Shown piece by piece: positions 34,093 to 44,736 of a stretch of DNA of 64,000 bases. Under the pieces are notes generated by a model. The model was not told the origin of the DNA. It ran no database searches and saw only the letters and a program-made list of their open reading frames with translations. The translations under genes and the position numbers were made by a program. Positions within the stretch are counted from its first letter, which is position 1. Each line of letters opens with the position of its first letter. Source of the DNA: Nonomuraea fuscirosea (GTDB lineage: Bacteria; Actinomycetota; Actinomycetes; Streptosporangiales; Streptosporangiaceae); the NCBI RefSeq assembly GCF_003001935.1, contig NZ_PVNG01000008.1:310001-374000 (forward strand). The letters run 5' to 3'.

Positions 34093-34985
34093 GCAGCCGA
34101 TCGTCGATCCGGAGATCCCCGAGGGGGACCGGCGGCGGATGGCCGTCGCGCTGCCGGCGCTGCTCGCCCGGCCCGATCCGGAGCCGCCCCGATGGGTGCG
34201 CCGCCTGTTCGCCGCCGGGGCGGTCCTGTCGGCCACGGCCGCCGTGGCTTTGGCCGGGGTGGCGGGCGGAACCGGCCGCGGGAGCGCGATGCTGGCCGCC
34301 ATGATGCTGCTGTTCGTCGCGATCGTCTGCACCGGCGTGGCCCGCTCCCACGAGGGGACGCGGCTGTCCCGTCGGTACGCGGGCCGCTACGTCATCCCGG
34401 CCACCCTCGACGACCCCGCGCTCGACCTGCTCGCCCGGGCCAGGCGGGCCGTCGGGGACGTGTCCGGCTCCCGCGCGCACCGCCTGGGCCTGCTGGACGC
34501 CGTCGCCAACGACGTCGTGCTGCCCCGGCACCTGTGGGAGATCGCCGGCCTCGTCCGCGTCCACGCCGACCTGCGGGCCGAACAGGCCGAGGCGCTCGGC
34601 GAGGCGATGACCCCTGGCCTGGCCGCCGTGCTGCGCCCCCAGCAGGAGGCGCTGCGCCGCTCGGTGGCCGCGGTCACCGAGCGGGTGCGGGAGCTGGAGG
34701 CGTACGCGGACCAGGTGCGCGCGGCCGACTCCGCGCTGCGCGCCGGTGACCTGCGCAGGAGCGACGACCGGTATCTCGACCTGCTGGCCCGCGCCGACGA
34801 CACCTCCGACCTGCGCGCCCTCACGGCCGAGGCCGCCGCCCTGACCGCCGGCCTGCACACGGACAACGCCTCAGGACCGGGCGCGGCCGGCCTGCACACG
34901 GACAACGCGCCAGGACCGGGCGCGGCCGGTTTACGCGCGGGCAACGTCCCGGGTCCGCGCCCGGACGACGGCCCCGGAGGGTCCG

Positions 34986-34996
<11 letters not shown>
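34076..34996 (+). CDS. membrane protein with helical domain and tandem-repeat tail
   Basis: This is a 306-residue protein starting at a GTG within the methyltransferase gene. Two adjacent hydrophobic helices (about 43-62 and 69-89) are followed by a long, charged, Ala/Leu/Arg-rich helical region (about 120-260, coiled-coil-like). The tail contains three 13-residue repeats built on GLxxxNxxGPGAA. The tail overlaps the convergent lpdA gene by 11 bp. I recognise no family; membrane anchoring plus coiled coil suggests a scaffold, which is inference. Confidence 0.72.
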
Positions 34997-36365
<1,369 letters not shown>

Positions 36366-36404
36366 GAGTCGGACCATACCGCCCGGCCGTACCTGCCCCC
36401 GACC

Positions 36405-36779
36405 TCAGACCTCTACCTTGTACGACAGGTCGAGCTCATCGGCGGGGACACCCCTGATCCCCCAGTTCGCCCGGGGCATCTCGATGATCGTGATCTCGAC
36501 GTCCTGGGGGTCGTAACCGGAGGTGGCGTAGATCTCCCTGATCAGCGCCCGCTTGGCGGCCTCGCTGCGGCCGGTGAAGCAGATCACCTCGATGATCAGG
36601 TAGCGCTCGCTGCGCGCCGGGCAGACGAAGTCGTCGGCGTCCATCAGCAGGAACCGGTGGAACCGCTTGTCCTCCGGCAGCCCCCACGCGTTCACCAGGC
36701 ACGACTGAATGAGGTCGGAGACCTCCCGCTGCCGTCCCGCCCACACGTCCCTGCGCCCGTACACCTTCACCTGAGCCAT
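36405..36779 (-). CDS. tautomerase family protein
   Basis: This is a 124-residue protein of the Tautomerase_2 (4-oxalocrotonate tautomerase-like) type. MAQVKVYGRRDVW and the fold-spanning EVICFTGRSEAAKRALIREIY are recognisable. In the classic family the catalytic base is an N-terminal Pro after Met, whereas here the second residue is Ala, so the chemistry may differ. It is divergent from the response regulator gene with starts only 20 bp apart. The substrate is unknown. Confidence 0.75.
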   Translation of the reverse strand: MAQVKVYGRRDVWAGRQREVSDLIQSCLVNAWGLPEDKRFHRFLLMDADDFVCPARSERYLIIEVICFTGRSEAAKRALIREIYATSGYDPQDVEITIIEMPRANWGIRGVPADELDLSYKVEV

Positions 36780-36794
36780 GTCGGCCAATATAGA
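36766..36794 (+). promoter_or_regulatory. promoter of the response regulator gene, leaderless type
   Basis: TTCACC (36766-36771) and TATAGA (36789-36794) are separated by 17 bp. Transcription should begin at or within a base or two of the GTG at 36799, giving a leaderless mRNA. The promoter lies over the start of the divergent tautomerase gene. Confidence 0.5.
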
Positions 36795-36798
36795 GGGC

Positions 36799-37449
36799 GT
36801 GATCCGCATACTGCTGGCCGACGACGAGGCCATGATCAGAGCGGGGGTCCGGGCGATCCTCCAGTCCGATCCCGAGCTAAACGTCGTGGCGGAGGCCGGA
36901 GACGGCAGGCAGGCGGTGGACCTGGCCATCAGCCACCACCCCGACGTGGCGCTGCTCGACATCCGCATGCCGAGGCTCGACGGGCTGGCCGCCGCGGCCG
37001 AGCTGCGCAGGGTCGCGCCGGGCACCGCGGTGGTGATGCTGACCACGTTCGGGGAGGACGACTACATCGCCAAGGCGCTCGACGTGGGGGCCAGCGGGTT
37101 CCTGCTCAAGTCGGGTGACCCGCGCGAGCTCATCGCCGGCATCCACGCGGTGGCCGACGGGGCGGCGTACCTGTCGCCGAAGGTCGCCCAGCGCGTCATC
37201 ACCCAGCTCGCGGGCGGGAAGATGGCCAGGGGCGCGGCGGCCCGCGACCGCATCGCGGCGCTCACCGAACGCGAGCGCGAGGTGCTCGCCCTGCTCGGCG
37301 CCGGGATGTCCAACGCGGAGATCGCCCGCCGGCTGCACATCGTGGAGGGCACCGTGAAGGCGTACGTGAGCGCCATCTTGACCAGGCTCGACGTGCGCAA
37401 CCGCGTACAGGCCGCGATCATCGCCCACGAGGCCGGCTTGATAGCCTGA
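36799..37449 (+). CDS. orphan NarL/LuxR-type response regulator
   Basis: This protein has about 216 residues: a receiver domain with ILLADDEAMIRAG, phospho-acceptor Asp in VALLDIRMPRLDG, and Lys in GFLLKSGDP, then a LuxR helix-turn-helix (LTEREREVLALLGAGMSNAEIARRLHIVEGTVKAYVSAIL). No histidine kinase is adjacent, so its partner is elsewhere. GTG 36799 is preferred over ATG 36778 because it begins exactly at the conserved VIRILLADDE and fits a leaderless promoter. It is followed 6 bp later by pyrD on the same strand. Confidence 0.88.
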   Translation: MIRILLADDEAMIRAGVRAILQSDPELNVVAEAGDGRQAVDLAISHHPDVALLDIRMPRLDGLAAAAELRRVAPGTAVVMLTTFGEDDYIAKALDVGASGFLLKSGDPRELIAGIHAVADGAAYLSPKVAQRVITQLAGGKMARGAAARDRIAALTEREREVLALLGAGMSNAEIARRLHIVEGTVKAYVSAILTRLDVRNRVQAAIIAHEAGLIA

Positions 37450-37455
37450 CGCGTG

Positions 37456-38508
<1,053 letters not shown>

Positions 38509-38533
38509 CGACGTGTCGGCCTATCGTGGAGCG

Positions 38534-39088
38534 GTGATCGAAGAAGTCAAGCTCGCCGGCGACGTCGTGCTCCGCCCCGCCACCGAGCACGACGCGCGGC
38601 CCCTGCTGGACGCCTACCTGCGCAACCGCGACCACCTGCGGCGCTGGGAGCCGCGCAGGCCGGAGGAGTTCTTCACCGAGCGGGGGCAGACCAGGCGGCT
38701 CACGAGCCTGCTGGAGCAGCAGGCCGCGGGTCAGGCGGTGGCGTGGGTGCTGGCCGAGGGCGAGAGCGTGGTGGGCCGCATGACGCTCAGCAACATCGTC
38801 AGGGGCCCGTGGCTCAGCGGCGACCTCGGCTACTGGACCGACGCCGGCCACACCGGCCGCGGCCTGGCCACCCTGGCCGTGCGCGAGGTGTGCCGCATGG
38901 CCGACCAGGAGGTGGGGCTGCACCGGGTGGCGGCCAGCACGCTGCTCGACAACGCCGCCTCCCAGAGCGTCCTGCGCAAGGCCGGCTTCGAGGCGTACGG
39001 CACCGCCCCGCGCTACCTGGAGATCGACGGCCGCTGGCAGGACCACCGGCTGTTCCAGCGCATACTCAACGACCGGCCGGCCTTCTGA
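38534..39088 (+). CDS. GNAT-family N-acetyltransferase (RimJ/RimL-like)
   Basis: This protein has 184 residues. A GNAT fold is evident: VVLRPATEHDARPLLDAYLRNRDHLRRWEP at the start, the acetyl-CoA loop AGHTGRGLATLAVREV, and VAASTLLDNAASQSVLRKAGF, the typical RimJ/RimL N-terminal-acetyltransferase pattern. It probably acetylates a protein N-terminus or a small amine. TATCGT at 38522-38527 followed by the GTG 6 bases later suggests a leaderless start; GTG 38513 is the alternative. It lies 25 bp after pyrD. Confidence 0.85.
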   Translation: MIEEVKLAGDVVLRPATEHDARPLLDAYLRNRDHLRRWEPRRPEEFFTERGQTRRLTSLLEQQAAGQAVAWVLAEGESVVGRMTLSNIVRGPWLSGDLGYWTDAGHTGRGLATLAVREVCRMADQEVGLHRVAASTLLDNAASQSVLRKAGFEAYGTAPRYLEIDGRWQDHRLFQRILNDRPAF

Positions 39089-39097
39089 CGGTCCTGA

Positions 39098-40690
39098 TCA
39101 CAGGCTCGGCCGGGTCGACTCCGCGTCGTACGTCATGGCGTCGATCCTGGCCATCACCTCGGTGACGGGCACCCGGCCCGGACGGTGCGGCCGGCGGCGC
39201 TGCCACGGGTGCGGCCCGGCCGCGGGCCGGTATTCGACGCCGAGCGCGTCGAGCCGGGCGAGGTGCTCCGTCAGCCGCCCGTCGAAGCCGGGGGAGGCCG
39301 TGCCCGACCAGGCCACCTCGGCCAGCGCGCAGGCCCTGGGCCACAGGCGGTAGTCCACGGTACGGGCGTCGGGCACCCGCTCGGTCCAGAGCTGGGCCTG
39401 CACCCCCAGGACGCGGGCCCGCTCCTCCTCCGTCCAGTCCGCCGGGGCGGGCTCGAAGGCGGCCACGTCCTCGACCGTGGTCGCGTCCCCGATGGCCATC
39501 GGCTCGTCGGGCGAGGAGGATTCGGCGTAGTCGAAGTAGAGCGGGAAGACCGGCGTCGCCACCACGTCGTGTCCCGCGGCGGCGGCCCGGCGGCCCACGC
39601 CCATGCCGCGCCACGGCATCACCACGGTGTCCTGCCGCAGCCGCCCGCTGACGAACGCCTCGTCCCACACCACGGCGCGGGCGCCCCGCTCGGCCAGCGC
39701 GTCCGCCAGCCGGCGCAGGAACCACGCCTGCAGGTCGTTGACGCTCTCCAGCCCGAGCGAGTCGCGGTAGGCGCCGATCTCGGCCGACTCGGCCCAGTGG
39801 TCGAGCACGACCTCGTCGCCGCCGATGTGCACGAAGGGGGTCTCGCCCAGCGCCCCGATGATCTCGTCGAAGATCGTGGTCAGGAACTCCACGGTCGGCG
39901 GCAGCGGCGACAGGATGGCGGGGGAGATGCCCCAGCGGTCGAGCACGTCGTAGGGCTCACCGGTGACGCCGAACGCCGGGTAGGCGGCCAGGATCGCCGA
40001 CGCGTGCCCGGGGACGTCGATCTCGGGGACGATCGTGACGTGCCGCGAGCGGGCGTACGCGCCCATCTCGGCCAGGTCGTCGAGCGTGTAGTAGCCGCCG
40101 TGCGGGAGGTCGTCGTAGCTCTCCGGCTCGCGGTGGAAGTTCGTCGCCGTCCGCGGCCGGTGCGAGGAGACCTCGTGCAGCAGCGGATAGGCCGGGCTCT
40201 CCACCCGCCACCCCTGGTCGTCCACCAGATGGAGGTGCAGCCGGTTCAGCTTGTGCAGCGCCATCAGGTCGATCAGCCGCAGGATCTCCCGCTTGGGGAA
40301 GAAGTGCCGGGCCACGTCGAGATGCAGCCCGCGCCAGGCGAAACGCGGCGCGTCCTCGATCCGCACCCCCGGGATGGGCCACGACGCGCCGGCCGAGAAC
40401 CGGAAAGAGGCCGGGGGCAGCAGCTGACGCAGCGACTGCGCCGCGTAGAACGCGCCCGCCGGGCCGCCCGCCACGATCTCCACGCCCCGCGACCCGGTCG
40501 TCAGCCGGTACGCCTCCTCACCCAGCGCGGGATCGCGGCGCACGTCGATCTCACCGGAGTCGCCCGGGAGCGGGTCGAGCCCGGCCAGAGCCGTGCGTAC
40601 GGGGTCGACCAGGTCGCCGGACACCGTCACGCCAGAGGTCAGCACAGAGGAGGCGGACAGATCACTGAACAACTGCGGGCGAGGAATCAT
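39098..40690 (-). CDS. beta-N-acetylhexosaminidase (GH20)
   Basis: This is a 530-residue GH20 enzyme without a signal peptide. The N-terminal GH20b-like domain spans about 1-110. The TIM barrel carries WRGLHLDVARHFF, LNRLHLHLVDDQGWR and the catalytic Asp292-Glu293 pair in HIGGDEVVLDHW; substrate-assisted catalysis on terminal N-acetyl-glucosamine or -galactosamine is known for the family. Its ATG overlaps the stop of the upstream amidase gene (ATGA), so the two are translationally coupled. That pairing suggests turnover of peptidoglycan fragments, with this enzyme acting in the cytoplasm. Confidence 0.92.
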   Translation of the reverse strand: MIPRPQLFSDLSASSVLTSGVTVSGDLVDPVRTALAGLDPLPGDSGEIDVRRDPALGEEAYRLTTGSRGVEIVAGGPAGAFYAAQSLRQLLPPASFRFSAGASWPIPGVRIEDAPRFAWRGLHLDVARHFFPKREILRLIDLMALHKLNRLHLHLVDDQGWRVESPAYPLLHEVSSHRPRTATNFHREPESYDDLPHGGYYTLDDLAEMGAYARSRHVTIVPEIDVPGHASAILAAYPAFGVTGEPYDVLDRWGISPAILSPLPPTVEFLTTIFDEIIGALGETPFVHIGGDEVVLDHWAESAEIGAYRDSLGLESVNDLQAWFLRRLADALAERGARAVVWDEAFVSGRLRQDTVVMPWRGMGVGRRAAAAGHDVVATPVFPLYFDYAESSSPDEPMAIGDATTVEDVAAFEPAPADWTEEERARVLGVQAQLWTERVPDARTVDYRLWPRACALAEVAWSGTASPGFDGRLTEHLARLDALGVEYRPAAGPHPWQRRRPHRPGRVPVTEVMARIDAMTYDAESTRPSL

Positions 40691-41514
40691 GCTTCGAGAT
40701 AGTGCTGCAATCCGTTGGCCAGCGCCAGGGCGATCCGCTGCCGGAACGCGGGGTCCTTGAACTTGGCCGCCTCGGCGGCGTTGCGCATGTTGCCGGTCTC
40801 GATGAAGATCTTCGGCACCGTGGACAGGTTGAGCCCGCCCAGGTCGTTGCGGTAGTCGAGCGCCTTGGTGCCGATGTAGGTGGAGTAGGGCAGGCCCGTG
40901 CCCTTGCGGTAGGCGTCGCGTACGGCGATGCCGAGCCTGCTGGACGCGCCCACGACCTTGTCCACCGGGCCCTTGATCTTCTTCGGCATGATGACGTGGA
41001 AGCCGTGGTTGGCCGGGCCCGAGCCGTCGGCGTGCACGGAGATGGCGGCGTCGGCCCTGGCCTTGTTGCCGATGGCGGCCCGCTGCGTGATGCACGGCCC
41101 GACGCTGTTGTTGTCGCCGCGGGTCAGCTTGACCGTGGCGCCCCGGCCCTTGAGGATCTTCACCATCCGCTTGGACACGTCCCAGGTGAAGGCGGCCTCG
41201 CTGTAGCCGTCGTTGGTGGCGGTGCCGGTCGTGTCGCAGGGCTTCCACTTGGTCAGCACGTTGACCTTGCGGTTGACCGCCGTGGGATTGCGGTAGTTGC
41301 CGCCGTTGTGGCCGGGGTCGATGACGATGACCTTGCCGTCGAGCGGCTTGGCCTCCGGCGGCGCCTCCTTCGCGGGCGCGGAGGAGGAGGAAGCCTGCCC
41401 CGCCGGCGTCGCGGGGGCGGCCTGACCTGCCGCGGCGTCACCGGAGCCGGTGCCGCCACACGCGGAGGCGATCAGGCCGCAGACGGCGAGGACTGTGGCT
41501 GGTAGAGCACGCAT
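40687..41514 (-). CDS. N-acetylmuramoyl-L-alanine amidase, lipoprotein (Amidase_3)
   Basis: This protein has 275 residues. A lipobox (LIASAC) with Cys near residue 19 shows lipid anchoring. A Thr/Ser/Pro/Ala-rich spacer leads into an Amidase_3 catalytic domain with zinc-site signatures VIVIDPGHNGG, the Glu in NDGYSEAAFTWDV, the His in AISVHADGSG, and the second catalytic Glu in IFIETGNMRN. It cleaves the bond between muramic acid and L-alanine in the cell wall. Two cysteines (KPCDT, GPCIT) may form a disulfide. It is coupled to the GH20 gene. Three 28-bp hairpin repeats lie upstream of its start. Confidence 0.92.
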   Translation of the reverse strand: MRALPATVLAVCGLIASACGGTGSGDAAAGQAAPATPAGQASSSSAPAKEAPPEAKPLDGKVIVIDPGHNGGNYRNPTAVNRKVNVLTKWKPCDTTGTATNDGYSEAAFTWDVSKRMVKILKGRGATVKLTRGDNNSVGPCITQRAAIGNKARADAAISVHADGSGPANHGFHVIMPKKIKGPVDKVVGASSRLGIAVRDAYRKGTGLPYSTYIGTKALDYRNDLGGLNLSTVPKIFIETGNMRNAAEAAKFKDPAFRQRIALALANGLQHYLEA

Positions 41515-41598
41515 GCCGTCCAACTTACGGCAAACCAGGAGCTCAAGCCTGTCTTATGCCAAGCGTGGCGCAAGGCGGCACGCCGTCAGCCCTCACCG

Positions 41599-41682
41599 GA
41601 CACGCCCCCTCAGAGGCGTCTCATCGGATACGCCCTCTAAGAGGCGTCTCATCTGACACGCCCCCGTCTGAGGCGTGTCACC
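41599..41682. repeat. three tandem 28-bp hairpin repeats
   Basis: Units at 41599-41626, 41627-41654 and 41655-41682 are exactly 28 bp each. Every unit has inverted arms GA(C/T)ACGCC and GGCGT(C/G)TC around a variable 8-9-base centre; the third unit's arms are perfect (GACACGCC/GGCGTGTC). They lie between a small minus-strand gene ending at 41692 and the amidase start at 41514. They could be terminators of the former or protein/RNA-binding elements ahead of the latter. Confidence 0.8.
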
Positions 41683-41691
41683 AGGCGCGCC

Positions 41692-41940
41692 TCACCAGAC
41701 GCGCTCTCCGACCTCCTGCCGTTCGAGCAGGGCGGCCAGCTCCCGCGCGTCCTCGGCGTCGAGCCCGAGAACGACGCGGGGGCGGCCCCACGGATGGTCC
41801 AGCGAGTGGGCGACGTAGCTGGCGACCGACTCGGCGCCGCCATCGGTGCCCCGTCCCCTGCCCGCTCGCCATTGCCCCCAAGCGCGCTCTAGCTCGGCCG
41901 CGGCGCGCTGGGCGCAGGACACCAGTTCCGGATCACGCAT
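41692..41940 (-). CDS. conserved hypothetical small protein
   Basis: This is an 82-residue soluble protein rich in Arg, Glu and Ala, with two likely helices at either end (ELVSCAQRAAAELERAWGQWRAG and LDAEDARELAALLERQEV) and a short beta segment between (GRPRVVLGL). GGGGGGA precedes the ATG. I recognise the type as an actinobacterial conserved hypothetical but know no function. The tandem hairpin repeats begin 10 bp after its stop. Confidence 0.65.
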   Translation of the reverse strand: MRDPELVSCAQRAAAELERAWGQWRAGRGRGTDGGAESVASYVAHSLDHPWGRPRVVLGLDAEDARELAALLERQEVGERVW

Positions 41941-42061
41941 GACTGTTCCCCCCGGATCAGATCGTGACCGGACCGAATCCGGCCACAATTAGCATGACCC
42001 TGACGAGTAAACCGCCGTGCGGCCGCGTCTCCACACGGCTTGACCCAGGCTTGGCCCGCTC

Positions 42062-43111
42062 TTAAGCCGGGCCCGTGCTACGCCGCACGATCAGCTCAGG
42101 GCGTACCTCCCTCAGTCGCGCGACCTTGCCCGGATCGCCGATCCGGTCGCTCAGCAGCGCGGCGGCCGAACGGCCCATGGCCCGGCGCGGTTGGTCGACC
42201 GAGGTGAGCGAGATGTGGTGGGAGGCCGACAGGTGCGTGTTGTCGTAGCCGACCACCGACAGGTCCTCGGGCACGCGCAGGCCCAGCTCGCTCGCGGCGG
42301 ACAGCACGCCGAGAGCGACCACGTCGTTGGCGGCGAAGATCGCCGTGGGCCTGGGGTCGCGGGTCAGCAGCGCGACGGCCGCGTCCCTGCCGCCCTCCTC
42401 CGTCGAGTCGGCGGCCTCGACCATGATGTACGGCGCCAGCGAATGCCTGCGCATCGCCACGAGATAACCCTCGCAGCGTGACGAGCGCCGGCCCTCGATG
42501 TGCGCGATCCGCTTGTGGCCGTGTTCGACCAGGTGATCGATGGCCAGCCGGGCGCCGAGCTGGTCGTCGTCGACCACGATGTCGACGCCGTCGAGCTCGA
42601 TGTCACGTTCCCCTACGACGACCGTGGGGGTGTACGCGGTGGCCTCGATCAGCGTCTCGCTGGTCGGCGCGATGCCGAGCAGGACCAGCCCGTCGACCCT
42701 TAATTCGAGGAAGGCTTCCACGGCCTCGTCCTCGAACGCCGGGTCCCACTGGCTGTTCCCGATCAGCATGCGCAGGCCGTCGCCGTGCAGGCTCTCCTGC
42801 AGTCCGTCGAGGAACTCCGCGTAGAACGGGTTGTGCAGGTCGGCGACGAGCGCGCCCACCAGATGCGTACGACCTTCGACCAGGCTGCGCGCGACCGCGT
42901 TCGGCCGGTAGCCGAGCTCGCGGGCCGCCTGCAGCACGGCCTGGCGCCGGTGCTCGCTCACGTGCGGGGATCCGCGCAGCACGAGAGAGACCAGCGATTT
43001 CGAGACGCCGGCTCGTTCGGCGACGTTACGGATGGTCGGTCTGGGCCGAGGCAGTGTGTCTACCTCTCTGAGCTCGGCGATGGTTGAAGAATTGACGGGC
43101 GGTCCTGACAT
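42062..43111 (-). CDS. LacI-family transcriptional regulator
   Basis: This protein has 349 residues. The N-terminal LacI headpiece (TIRNVAERAGVSKSLVSLVLRGSPHVSEHRRQAVLQAARELGYRPNAVAR) is followed by a periplasmic-binding-protein-like effector domain (GALVADLHNPFYAEFLDGL, ERDIELDGVDIVVDDDQLGARLAIDHL, IFAANDVVALGVL). GGGGGAG precedes the ATG. The ligand is probably a sugar, but no sugar-transport or glycosidase gene adjoins, so the targets are elsewhere. Confidence 0.92.
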   Translation of the reverse strand: MSGPPVNSSTIAELREVDTLPRPRPTIRNVAERAGVSKSLVSLVLRGSPHVSEHRRQAVLQAARELGYRPNAVARSLVEGRTHLVGALVADLHNPFYAEFLDGLQESLHGDGLRMLIGNSQWDPAFEDEAVEAFLELRVDGLVLLGIAPTSETLIEATAYTPTVVVGERDIELDGVDIVVDDDQLGARLAIDHLVEHGHKRIAHIEGRRSSRCEGYLVAMRRHSLAPYIMVEAADSTEEGGRDAAVALLTRDPRPTAIFAANDVVALGVLSAASELGLRVPEDLSVVGYDNTHLSASHHISLTSVDQPRRAMGRSAAALLSDRIGDPGKVARLREVRPELIVRRSTGPA

Positions 43112-43279
43112 GTGTCTCCCCCGCGATGCGGATATGGGCACCTGTCTCACCAAACGATCGAGTTAGCCGCAGGGTACGGCCTTCGTTACGGATTGGCGCA
43201 ACCTTGCTCACCCCGAGGTCGGTGTTGACTGGGCGGTCGCGCGTCCGCTATTGGGCAGGCCGTCGGATACTGTGCAGGT

Positions 43280-43930
43280 GTGACACCCGGGAAGGCAGCC
43301 GAGACGGCACGGCCGGCGCGGCGCAGGCTCAGCGTGGACCGGCGCAGGGAAGAGCTGATGGCGGCGGCGCTGGAGCTGTTCAGCACCCGCGACGCGGAAG
43401 ACGTCTCGATCGACGACGTGGCCTCGGCGGCGGGAGCTTCGCGGGCGCTGGTCTACCACTACTTCGGCGGCAAGCAGGAGCTCTACGTGGCCGCGCTGCG
43501 GAGCGCGGCGGAGCAGCTGGAGTCCCGGCTGCGGCCCCACGGGGGCGGCAGGCCGCTCGACGAGCTGGCCTCCGGGCTCAGTCGCTACTTCGACTTCGTC
43601 GAGGAGCACGCGGCGGGCTTCGCGGCGCTGCTGCGCGGCGGCCCGGCCAACAGGAGCGGCGAGGTCGGTGAGATCGTCGACGGCGTGCGCCGCCGGCTCT
43701 TCCGGTTGATCCAGAAGCAGATGGGCGTCGAGGATCCCAGCCCGGTGCTGCGCACGACCCTGCGGTCGTGGATCGCCTCCGTGGAGACGGCCGGCCTCGA
43801 CTGGCTCGAGTATCGCGACATAGAGCGGCCGACACTCGAGAAGCTGCTCGTCGATCACATGATCGCGCTGCTCGGCGTCGCCGCCGCCCATGACGGTGAC
43901 GTCGCCAGGCTGCTCGAGCGGCTGGCGTGA
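43280..43930 (+). CDS. TetR-family regulator
   Basis: This protein has 216 residues. The N-terminal helix-turn-helix is standard (LMAAALELFSTRDAEDVSIDDVASAAGASRALVYHYFGGKQELYVAAL), and the C-terminal domain is helical with an Arg-rich connector. TACTGT at 43268-43273 followed 6 bases later by the GTG suggests a leaderless transcript. It is divergent from the LacI gene, with no enzyme or transporter neighbour to suggest a target. Confidence 0.88.
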   Translation: MTPGKAAETARPARRRLSVDRRREELMAAALELFSTRDAEDVSIDDVASAAGASRALVYHYFGGKQELYVAALRSAAEQLESRLRPHGGGRPLDELASGLSRYFDFVEEHAAGFAALLRGGPANRSGEVGEIVDGVRRRLFRLIQKQMGVEDPSPVLRTTLRSWIASVETAGLDWLEYRDIERPTLEKLLVDHMIALLGVAAAHDGDVARLLERLA

Positions 43931-44210
43931 CAGCCTCGGGTCGGCTGCCTCACTGAAGGTGACGTGCCTGAGGCGTCGTTCCCGCGACGGCGTCCGCGGG
44001 TCTCGCTCCCGCGTGCCGTCACCGTTTTCGTCACCGTGTGTCGTCGTCGCGGCAGCGCGCGACGGCGGGACGGCGTGCCTCGGGGAGGTGGCGCCGGGCG
44101 GGCGGCGCCAACTTCCCGTGCGACGTCATGCCGTCACAGCGGTGGACCGGGCCGGTGCCGGCCTGGTCCACCCCTTCAAACCCCCCTGAGGTCCGTGACG
44201 ACCCCTCCAG
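43931..44210. other. gene-free stretch before bldC
   Basis: It separates the convergent TetR gene and bldC. I see no gene, RNA or clear terminator. Confidence 0.45.
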
Positions 44211-44414
44211 CTACTCGGAGCGCTGCTGCGGAATCCCCGCGAGCAGTGCTCGAACCTCGGTCTCCCGGTAACGCCGATGACCGCCGAGGGTACGAATCGA
44301 CGTCAACTTGCCCGCCTTGGCCCACCGCGTAACGGTCTTGGGGTCGACCCTGAACATGGTCGCGACCTCAGCGGGCGTGAGCAGCGGCTCGGCCTCGGGT
44401 GTACGAGCTGACAT
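44211..44414 (-). CDS. bldC: BldC, MerR-like developmental regulator
   Basis: This 67-residue protein is little more than one winged helix-turn-helix (LLTPAEVATMFRVDPKTVTRWAKAGKLTSIRTLGGHRRYRETEV), the whole-length match to BldC. In Streptomyces BldC binds head-to-tail on direct repeats and controls the onset of morphological development and specialised metabolism. GGAGAGG precedes the ATG. The gene order around it (a hypothetical at 44737, valine dehydrogenase, DUF3073, purM, purF) matches what I know of the S. coelicolor bldC locus. Confidence 0.95.
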   Translation of the reverse strand: MSARTPEAEPLLTPAEVATMFRVDPKTVTRWAKAGKLTSIRTLGGHRRYRETEVRALLAGIPQQRSE

Positions 44415-44736
44415 TTGTGCGGCCTCTCCTCCGTGTGGACCGGCTTAGCGATCCTGTGACTGCCTTTGCGCGTGTCACGGATGTCCCCCTATGGCGCAGA
44501 GCGTGCGGCTTTTCCGAGCCATATGCGGCATCACCCGATGTGACCATACCGCCACGCAGAGCGATTGGCGAGCCCTTCTTTGACCCAACTGCCCGCCCCC
44601 GTGGCCATGTCACGCTCGGTGATTCTAGCGACACGTTTCGTGGTATCGCAGTGAAAACGGCAAACTACTCAGTTCGCAGAAGAGAGCAGCCGCGAGACGT
44701 GACCTACTCATGCAGGTCAGACGGCCGTATTGGGGT
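44415..44736. other. upstream region of bldC
   Basis: These 322 bases lie between bldC and the gene ending at 44737 and are AT-richer than the surroundings. No gene is supported. The bldC promoter is expected here, but I cannot assign boxes with confidence. Confidence 0.45.

Noticed and set aside
40691..41248. An N-terminal extension of the GH20 frame
   Set aside because: It is the amidase gene read in another frame; the GH20 start at 40690 overlaps the amidase stop in the usual ATGA way.
41599..41682. A CRISPR-like array
   Set aside because: Units are contiguous with no spacers of regular length and no cas genes are present; the variable part is only the hairpin loop.
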